NCBI GenBank assembly: GCA_002897115.2
Contig: BCIH01000012.1
Coordinates: 525,372 to 589,371, forward strand
Length of the DNA stretch: 64,000 nt
Reading direction: 5' to 3'
Source: Prototheca cutis
Taxonomy: Eukaryota > Chlorophyta > Trebouxiophyceae > Chlorellales > Chlorellaceae
Shown: piece by piece, positions 56,710 to 64,000 of the stretch
How the letters are laid out: every line of letters starts with the position of its first letter
How positions within the stretch are numbered: position 1 is the first letter of the stretch
Position numbers and translations under genes: made by a program
Notes under the pieces: model-generated
What the model saw: only the letters and a program-made list of their open reading frames with translations
What the model was told of the DNA's origin: nothing
Databases searched by the model: none

Positions 56710-56784
56710 CCGTATCCCGGGTTTGGATTCCCGGATTCCTACGGGGTGGGGTACGATCCCAGAGAACCTGGGGGCGCACCCCAC
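56710..56784 (-). ncRNA. Two adjacent hairpins behind the Fanzor gene, candidate omega RNA
   Basis: Downstream of the Fanzor stop (56833) lie two adjacent inverted repeats. In plus-strand letters, GTGGGGT (56746-56752) pairs with ACCCCAC (56778-56784), and inside it CCCAG (56758-56762) pairs with CTGGG (56768-56772). Directly next to it CCGTA (56710-56714) pairs with TACGG (56740-56744), enclosing CCGGG (56717-56721) and CCCGG (56730-56734). The structure starts 49 bases after the stop codon. Fanzor guide RNAs come from this side of the gene. The tract also overlaps the possible 5' leader of the SET gene. Confidence 0.45.
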
Positions 56785-56832
56785 AAGAGATCCGCGAGGG
56801 TAATCCAGAAAAACTGGCCTCACAGCACGCGT

Positions 56833-59800
56833 TCAATGGTGCTGTTCCGCAGGCCAGAGCCAGCGGAGTGTCTTGGTGATGAAATCATACAAGGTGGAGC
56901 GCCTGGGAGGGGGACATGCAGGGGGGGCGAGCTTGGTTTTGCGGTCAAAAGGCGGCGGTCTTTTGCCGGTCAGGACCAGCGTTTCACCCACGTGGCGGAT
57001 GTTGCACGCGGCGTTGACGTCGCGGTTCCACACCACGCCACAGCTTTGGCATTCGAGGATAGCGTACGTGTTCCGGGCAGTGCTGCATCCACCCAGGCGC
57101 GCATGCGCCTCGCATGCCGAACAGATCTGCGGTGTTGCGCGTTTGGGATCGGTGTGACCGGCAGTCCGTGGACACTGTGCACGTGTGCATGCATGCGCCT
57201 GCCCTGCTCCAACCTCCCCAGGCACCTGCTCGCCCGTCCCACTGCCCACACCATCCAACCCGGCACCCACAAGACACCCCCACACATGTGCCCCCCCCCC
57301 CCTCCCCCCCCAGTGCGCGCCTGCGACGTGCGGAACTCGTCGACCTCTATCACCAGCAGTCCGTGCGCCTCCCGCATGCGCTTCGCCCACCGGCGCCACC
57401 CCAGGCTCGGAGGATGGCCGGGCAAGTTGTGCCTGAAGCTGGCATTGCCCATGAACACGACAATCCTGCTGGGCTGGTGCCCTGTGCAGGCAATGACATC
57501 CTTGATGGATTCGTCCATGGCCATGTACCTCATCATGTGCACATCAAACGCGGCCTTCCTCCATTTGTAGCTGCAGGTGACGTCGAGCAGGGCGTCGAAA
57601 CGCGTGCGCTCGCCGTCAAACGGTTGGAACATGTAGTCGATGTGGTCGCGCACGTCCTGCGCGCGGCCAGTCGCCAGCCACGGCACGTTCCCCACGACGG
57701 CCCACAGGTCCTTGTTCTCCCGCAGGAGCCTCATGTGGGTGTCGCGGTTCTTATTGAAGTGCGCATTGTGGCGGTACTCCTTCGTANTCACGCACACGGT
57801 GTCGCCCTTCCCGTCGCCGTAGTTGCAGGTGAGGATCGTCTTCCGGCCGGGGTCGATGCCCAGCGAGCAGCCGCCGCCNCCCAGCACCTTCTTCGCATGC
57901 TCCCTGTCTGCGTTCTGCTTGGCTTTCTTCACGGCTGCCTGGGCTTTCTTCGCGGCCTGCTTGGCATCCCACGAGGCTTGCCTGACCCCCTTCGCGGCGG
58001 CCCGCCTCTGGGCCTTCTTGGCGACGTGCCAGGGAACGCGGCCGCCTTGTTCCCCGTCGCTGGCGGCCCCCCCGCGCTCCAAGGCCAAGCTCAATGCCAC
58101 GCCGTCGGTCGTAGCATNCCCCACAANCCTCTTGCGCATGCGGGCCCGGCCGCATTGGTCCGACGCGAACCACGTGCTGGGAAAGTCGAACAGTCCCCGC
58201 CAGCTTTCCGGTCCCCTCACCCGAAAGGCCTTCTGCGTGCCAACCTTGATACCCGCTTGCTGGCAGATAGACCACAGGGACCTGGCGTCCAGGATGATGT
58301 GCCGCGCCGATGCGCGGCATACGGGCAGCACGGTGAACGTCCGCTTCCACCGCCTCGTCCGCCACATGAACTTGGAGACCTCGCACAGGAGGCGCAGCTT
58401 GTCCGCCTCGGTACTGATCCACATGAGCGCCGAGACGATCGGGCGGACGATCGCGCACCAGTCGGCCTTGGGCAGCTGCACCGGCCGGCCTGCGTCGCCG
58501 CATCGCTTGAAGATTGCCAGCAGCTCGTATGCCAGGCACACCACGCCATCCGGATCGTGGGTCGACAGCATGTCGAGCCGGCGCGGCATGGCCCGTTCCA
58601 CCTCGCCCGCCGGCCAGCGCGAGTGNCCGTTCCCCTGCCACTCCCCGATCCTCCTCCGGCCAGACCTCGCTGAGGTTGCCTGCTGGGCAGCTTGCCCGGC
58701 CCCCTCGCCCTGGTCAGAGCCGGCCTGCAGGTGGGAACAGTGGGTGCACGGGCGTCAAGCAGCAGTCGCGCGGGGGTGAGATGGCGATCGTGCTGACGCT
58801 GTGCGGCAGGGTCGCCGTGCGCTGGAATGCCAAGGGCGGGGCACGCTTCTGTGCTGCGAATGCCCCCCTCCGGGGGACCCCATCGATCACGCCTTGCCCA
58901 CGCGCCAGTCACGCCCGCAAACCCAAGCACAGCCTGATGGGCTCCACGACACCACACCTCAGCGCAGGCCACGTCAGGCACAACCATCTTGGGCACCATT
59001 TGGAGTGTTTTTGGCTCGGCGCTGACCTGCAGGCACGGGACGGCAATGACGGGACGGCTTGTTTGAGGGCGGGAATGGCCNNNNNNNNNNNNNNNNNNNN
59101 NNNNNNNNNNNNNNNNNNNNNNNNNNNNNNNNNNNNNNNNNNNNNNNNNNNNNNNNNNNNTTCTCCAGCGCCCGGGGAGCGATCCTGGCGATGAGCTGGC
59201 CGCGACGCCGGGCCTGGTCGTCCGTCCCACGAACTTTGCGTCTGATGCCAGTCGCGAGGTCGTTCCACGTGCGCTCCGCGATGTCCCTCGCGTCGCCTTC
59301 GCCCATCCCGCATGCTTCCAGGCTTGCAGCCGGCAGGCCCAGTGCCGACGACCGCTTGTGCGTCTGGAGGTGCCTCGTGTACGCCTGGTAGAGCTGTGCT
59401 GCCTGGAGGTCGCATTGCCGCCCCTGATGCTCCGCCGGCCTCACCCGCGAGCGATAGCGCTTCGCAATGAACTTGGCCAACTCGCCCGCCACATTCACGT
59501 TGTCTGGCCCCTCGTCGCCGTAGTGGTTCTTCCCACACAGGTAGCTCAGCGCCTTCCTGAACTCTTCTTTGGTCAACTGCGCCGGCACCTCGCCACCTTC
59601 GAGCTTCCGCAGCACATAGGCGATGGCAATCACGGACACCAAGCGCATGTGGCCCGTCCAGAACTTCACGTTCCAGCTGAGCATAGCCAGGATCGCGGAG
59701 CACACGTTCGCCCGCAGGTGGTGCGCCAGCGGACACTTGATGGTGAAGTGCTTGCCGTCCGCGCTTTCCTCCTCGACCGTGTCGGGGGGGTGGCAAGGTT

Positions 59801-60107
59801 CCTCGGCCGGCGACGAGGGCCCTGGTTGGCCGCCCTCGCCCGGGCCGCTGTCGACAGGGCCGTTGTCCGGGCCCGGGCTCGCGCCGCCGATAGCATCAAA
59901 ACCCGGGCTTGCGCCGCCGACACCTCCCGGGCTTGAGCCGTCGACACCGTTGGAACCGCCAGNGGCTGGGCCTTTACCACCGCCACCTGCAGCACGAGCG
60001 GNTGCAGCCACGGCAGCTGCTGAGGCGGGGCGTGCACTCGCACACCCGCAGTCGGCCCCGCACCCTCCGCCTTCCTCCCTTGGACGCTTTCTTTTGCGCG
60101 TCACCAT
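56833..60107 (-). CDS. Fanzor: eukaryotic TnpB-like RNA-guided DNA endonuclease, nearly complete
   Basis: Exon 1 (60107 to the gap at 59160) starts MVTRKRKRPREEGG, a likely nuclear localisation signal. Next come a Gly/Pro-rich linker and the helical part HLRANVCSAILAMLSWNVKF and LSYLCGKNHYGDEGPDNVNV. An 80-base gap (59081-59160) hides the end of exon 1. Exon 2 starts at 58724 after CACCTGCAG and runs to about 57322. It holds RRWKRTFTVLPVCRASARHI, the pre-RuvC motif ATTDGVALSL, the lysine-rich helix KKAQAAVKKAKQ, RuvC-I SLGIDPGRKTILTCNY (about 57850), RIVVFMGNASF and EVDEFRTS (57324-57341), the relocated RuvC-II glutamate. Exon 3, probably from 57174, carries the zinc ribbon ICSACEAH...LECQSC and RuvC-III WNRDVNAACNIRHVGE (about 57000), ending AEQHH. 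The last intron has no canonical donor at the expected place: CAG|GCGCGC (GC-AG) next to a C run, or a miscounted homopolymer. Four n bases fall in exon 2. No stop codon disrupts the motifs. Confidence 0.87.
59081..59160. other. Assembly gap inside the Fanzor gene
   Basis: 80 n bases between exon 1 and the intron before exon 2. The frame across the gap is unknown. Confidence 0.95.
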
Positions 60108-60394
60108 AGTTTACAATGAAACAGGAGATTGTTCTGCCATGTATCTCGCACGACGCTGGCCTGGAGACTCCATCTGATGCCCGGATCTATCGCACTGGAC
60201 GCCAGCCATGTGGTTTGCTAGGAGCCCGTTCGAGGACCGTGCAACCGAGCACGATGCATGTTCTGGCTACCAGACCCGCATCGCGCAGGCACATTCAATG
60301 CAAGGATCCATTACATTCGGTTTCCGCCGCCGCACACCGTCCAAGAGACGTCGGAATGCTGTCTCGCCTGGCTGCGACGGTGCAAGCCTAGGGT

Positions 60395-61856
60395 TTGATG
60401 CCCGTCCCGGTCCCGTGCGCGAGGGCCGGGCCCTCCCAGACCGTGGACGCCGATCCCATAAACCTCGAAGAGGAGCAGGAAGAGTGCATCGCCTGCAATG
60501 GCCCGGCGAGTGTCGGGGATGCCGGCCTAGAGCTCGCCGACAATATCCCAGCACTGCTGCGCGCCACGACCAGGACCCCGTCCCCCGAGGTATGTGTGTG
60601 TTTGTTTGTTGGTGGGAGAGATGGAAAGCCGGGCACACAATCCAATCTGGAGCAGCCTCGCATCTAGGCTAGCTGCGAAAATCGTGTGCAGCACTGAGAC
60701 GAACTGTGTCCATGTGATTCCACCGGTTTCGTTCTGGTTGTGCCTCACCGCTGCTTGCCAACGCCTCCCTCCCGGCCTTGCATCGCAGTATCTGCTTCTA
60801 CTTTGGAAGGATGACAGCCGCCCGCTTGGGGACGACCCGGCGGTGCTGCTGTTTGGGTTGCACGCAGTGCTGCTGCTGGATGGGGGCCACCGTCGACTGC
60901 GGGACGCCACGTCCNCCGGCCTGGAGCACCTGTTGCGCTTGATGCCGGCGTNCCNNCTGGGTGNGTGTCTTCTCTNCCGNCCCCCGCCGCATCGTGAAGG
61001 CGTGCCTCTTGCACGTGCTCGGCCACCTCAACGCCGCCCCTGCGGTGTGCACGTCCCAGGACGGCCGCCGGTGCAGCCCTCCCTTCGAGGTCGTGCTCAC
61101 GTGGCAGCAGTGCGTCGTGCGGGGTGGCCCGGTGCTGACCGGGGGCCTGTCCGGGGCCCTGCAACAGCCGGCGCGTCGACCAGTCCGATGCAGTGGCTGC
61201 ACTATCCATTCCCATGGTCCTCTTCAACGCAGGATGAGGAGAATGCCTTTTTTTNACTGTGGACATCAACCAACACCAGCCACCACAGCTGCTCAGCCTG
61301 ATGACAAAGCCCAGCACGTGGACGAATGNCACGATCCGAGCCAGGAGCCGGCAGGGTCGGCCCAATCCCCGCTATGCTGAGCGGGATTCGCCACGAGACA
61401 TCCACGGTGCCAGATCCAAGCAGGCTGCAGTGGATAGCCAGCTGGTCTTGCTGACCCCGAGCGCGGCACCCCCAAGTGGGAATGATGCTGGCCCTTCAAC
61501 CCCGCCCGCTCGCCACTCTCTGGAAGACTCTGTCATCGACGGCCTGGTGCGGCGCTATATGCTGGAGGACCCACATGCAGCAAAGGATGACCACCTTCGA
61601 TTCACTCACTCAAAGATGGGTAAGCACATGGTCTCCGGCAACCATCGACAAGCACGCGGCACAGCTAGGAGGAGGGCTCTAGGTTGAAATGCCTCTCCAC
61701 CCAGGCTCTGGATCCAAGAAGCGGATGATCGGGTGGCGGGAACGCAATCACCAGAAGTACAGGCAGAGGACCACAGTGAGGCCAGGCGCAGCTGCAGAAG
61801 CCCAGAAAACGGTGGCCATGCCGTTGACCATTGCTCAACTTGAACCTGATCCCTAG
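60395..61856 (+). CDS. Uncharacterised protein; frame disturbed by poor sequence
   Basis: No family is recognised. The first exon starts MMPVPVPCARAGPSQTVDAD and contains EECIACNGPASVGDAGLELA, ending SPE at a GTATGT donor (about 60591). A second exon after CATCGCAG (about 60789) reads YLLLLWKDDSRPLGDDPAVL and LHAVLLLDGGHRRLRDATS. At 60915-60979 seven n bases coincide with a frame change, after which IVKACLLHVLGHLNAAPAVC and SPPFEVVLTWQQCVVRGGPV read in another frame. A third frame then gives VDQSDAVAALSIPMVLFNAG (about 61170-61230). A serine/proline-rich exon (about 61390-61618) with SVIDGLVRRYMLEDPHAAKD precedes a last exon KKRMIGWRERNHQKYRQRTT, ending QLEPDP and TAG at 61854-61856. Either indel errors or unseen introns explain the shifts. 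Confidence 0.5.
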
Positions 61857-62592
61857 ATTGACCTGTCTTTTTATGTACAGTACTCCCCTTGATTTGACAA
61901 CAATGGGAAATTGAATGATGATATGGATGTATAAGACGAGATTTTCTTGTGGAATCAGCCAAACAGCACCGGCCCTGGGGCACAACCAGTGTGTGAAGCC
62001 CAAGGAGCTTGCAGCCGGCATGTTAAGGAAGGCCGAGGGCCGCCGAACGAAAAGCCGACATAATCGCGGAGGCACAACTCCCATTTGCATCCTCAATCGC
62101 CGAAATCCTTTCATTATCTCGATTTCTGGAATTGACAGGCGCTTCAAGGGCCTGCATGCGCGGTTTGGTGGCCCCGTCCCCCGCAGCTGCGCCGCCCCCG
62201 ACCGTCGAAGGGCGATTGCCCACGAGCGCGCTCCGTACTGGCCCCGCCCTGTTCGAAGACTGGATTTTTGGTGCGGAATAAATATTTTCGCGCGGTCGTA
62301 CGAGGGGGTACTGCACGGGAGGGCCTGAAAGGGATTTGCGCGATCCGTGCCCCCTTCCCCCTCCCTTCCTACGAGCGCAGATGCGCGGTCATGTGCTCGA
62401 TCTTGGCCATCATTCATCCTTCGCCGTCACGAACAGAGTTTCAAACGCGCCAGTATAAGCATGCATTGCTGGAAAAAAAATGTGAGGATTCGATACAGCC
62501 ACGCGATCGGCCGCGATCGGCGGCAAGCTTTTGGCCACCTGTGACCGACCTTGCGCTGCCCTGCCTGGGCCCACTCCCCGCTCGCGCGCATC
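61857..62592. other. Intergenic region upstream of MED6
   Basis: About 730 bases between two plus-strand genes. An AT-rich patch (AATAAATATTTT) lies at about 62277-62288 and could contribute to a promoter, but it is 300 bases from the start codon. No gene is recognised. Confidence 0.4.
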
Positions 62593-63742
62593 ATGGCAGA
62601 GCTGGGCGAGCTGTCCCACCTCAGCTGGAGGGACGACATGTGGCTCCAGATATACGGCATCAACCCGCTCAATGTGCTGGACTACTTCGCCCTCAGCCCC
62701 TTTTATGACCGGGCCTGCAGCAACGAGGTCGCCAAGCAAAAGGGCGTGAACCCTCAACAGCTAGCGTATGTTCTCGGGTGGAGAGGGGGGATTTGGGGGG
62801 GATGCGGTGCTTTTCCCTTGCTGTGCATGCAATGGAAATGCTTGCCAACGTTGCCCGCCAACCACTGCTCCCACAGGCTGCTGGCGCCGGGGATCGAGTA
62901 CACGCTGCGGGACGCCCAACCCCCTCACTTGTTTGTGATCTGCCAGTCGCACCGCACGGCGCCGAGCGCGGCTGATACGCCGCAGGCATTCTTCTACATC
63001 CTGGATGGAACCGTGTACCAGGCGCCAGCCCTCAGCTCCGTCATTCAGAGTCGTCTGGTGCGCAGCGGGGCATGGGCTGTGCTGGGACAGCTGAATTTTG
63101 TATGGACACAATCCTCTCCACTGAAGTGCATGCCCAACCAGCAACTAGCGTAACCGTTGACCTTCCTTGCCCAACATGCACACGCAGCAACGGTGCCTCT
63201 GTGGCATTCAGGCGGCCTTTGTGGCCATGCGCGACGACTTGCATCCGCTCACCACTGAATGTAGTGCGATTTTGTTTTGTCCATGTGCCTTTGGGGCCGG
63301 CTGGTGGACGGGTTCCTTGCTTATTATGGTGCACAGCGCATGGATACCAGCCCCGGAGGCAGTTGGGCTGACTCCAGCACGCGACCCAAGCCCCGCAGAT
63401 GCCAAAGAAGCAGCGGAGAGAGCAGAGCGACAGCGCGACGCTGCAGTGCAGCGGCAGCATACCGAACGGTTGGCCCGCGGCCGGCCGTCAGCGCAGGGGG
63501 CGCTGCCATTTGACCCAGACCAGTTGCCCAAGGTCGAAGCCAGTTTCCGTCATGTGCTGGCGGGCTTGCCACTGCCCCTGCCGGTGAATGGCAGTGCACG
63601 GCAGGCCGACGCCAGCCAGGCGCCCGATGCGGCTGAGCCTAAGGCGGAGCCAAGATTGGGCACGCAGCCAGGCGTGATTCCTGCAGCCCCACTGGGCCCG
63701 CAGAGCCAAGGCGCAAGTCGTCAGATGACGTCACCTGGCTAA
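62593..63742 (+). CDS. MED6: Mediator complex subunit 6
   Basis: MED6 belongs to the Mediator head module, which links transcription factors to RNA polymerase II in the nucleus. Exon 1 (62593-62765) starts MAELGELSHLSWRDDMWLQI and carries INPLNVLDYFALSPFYDRAC with NEVAKQKG, the family hallmark. Exon 2 starts after CCCACAG at about 62878 and reads LLAPGIEYTLRDAQPPHLFV and QAFFYILDGTVYQAPALSSV, ending QSRL. Exon 3 starts after CACGCAG at about 63188 with AAFVAMRDDLHPLTT. The last exon is alanine- and glutamate-rich (DAKEAAERAERQRDAAVQRQ) and ends RQMTSPG. The frame is kept through the last two parts, so the border of the final intron is not certain. Size and order match plant and yeast MED6, with a slightly longer disordered tail. 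Confidence 0.93.
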
Positions 63743-63923
63743 GAGGAGTCCAAGGAGTACTGTGCCCTATGGCCCTGTTGCTTGGAAGCACTGTGCACTT
63801 CCACACATCTACCAACGAGTCCTCCTCCGACAGGCAGAACGAAATTACATTTTGTTGTTGGTGATCATTATTTATCGTCGGCATAAGGGTTCTAAACAAT
63901 TTCAAATCTGCAGCAAGGGTGTT

Positions 63924-64000
63924 CAGCTGGTAATGCTGTCCAGGGTTAGACGGAGTCGACCCTTGGCTGTGGGCTGCACTGCACGGAGGACCACGCGGCC
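63924..64000 (-). CDS. C-terminal fragment of a gene entering from the right edge
   Basis: On the minus strand the last 77 bases read VVLRAVQPTAKGRLRLTLDS and end ITS with TGA at 63924-63926. The stretch is convergent with MED6 and looks protein-like, but too little is visible to name it. Confidence 0.35.

Noticed and set aside
57114..58673. Long open frame of 519 codons on the plus strand
   Set aside because: It lies opposite the Fanzor exon 2, which carries the conserved nuclease motifs. High GC content keeps the opposite frame free of stops.

Overview
This is a GC-rich nuclear window from a green alga, most likely a trebouxiophyte of the Chlorella/Auxenochlorella kind. It is eukaryotic: genes are split by short GT-AG introns, and proteins carry ER, mitochondrial and nuclear signals. 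The products include ORC3, Mediator subunit 6, 40S protein uS11, a GPI-anchor mannosyltransferase, two histone deacetylases and a CDK. A TGTAA polyadenylation signal follows the ribosomal gene, and an extracellular protein has a proline-rich stalk typical of algae. The assignment below family rank is inference. The assembly is a draft: there are three runs of N (17609-17900, 47277-47704, 59081-59160) and many single n bases, several of which break reading frames.

Layout. 1-301 (+) is the 3' end of a Fanzor (eukaryotic TnpB-like nuclease), followed by a hairpin-rich tract. Then come very-long-chain 3-hydroxyacyl-CoA dehydratase (-), protein disulfide isomerase (-), a patatin-type lipase (+), a PIN-LIKES carrier (-), ORC3 (+), a long uncharacterised algal gene (-), a PP2C phosphatase (-), succinate dehydrogenase flavoprotein (+), long-chain fatty alcohol oxidase (-), PIG-M (-), a CDK10-like kinase (+), a small histone deacetylase (+), an HspBP1/Fes1 exchange factor (+), a DUF676 serine esterase (-), a proline-rich extracellular protein (+), uS11/RPS14 (+), a RanBP2-zinc-finger histone deacetylase (-), a SET-domain lysine methyltransferase (-), a nearly complete multi-exon Fanzor (56833-60107, -), an uncharacterised gene (+), MED6 (+), and the 3' end of another gene at the right edge (-).

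Most genes are housekeeping and unrelated to their neighbours, as is normal for a nuclear chromosome. The accessory content is the two Fanzor loci. The larger one has an N-terminal basic nuclear-localisation-like motif, all three RuvC signatures including the relocated glutamate of the DEFRTS motif, and a zinc ribbon. Directly behind its stop codon sit two adjacent hairpins, one of them nested. The fragment at the left edge has a different, cysteine-richer zinc region but the same C-terminal tail, and is also followed by strong hairpins. In Fanzor/TnpB systems the guide (omega) RNA comes from the 3' flank of the nuclease gene, so these tracts are the best candidates for a new RNA-guided system here.

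Exon boundaries were placed by eye from splice sites and family alignment from memory. Coordinates of multi-exon genes give the outer limits of the coding region, introns included.
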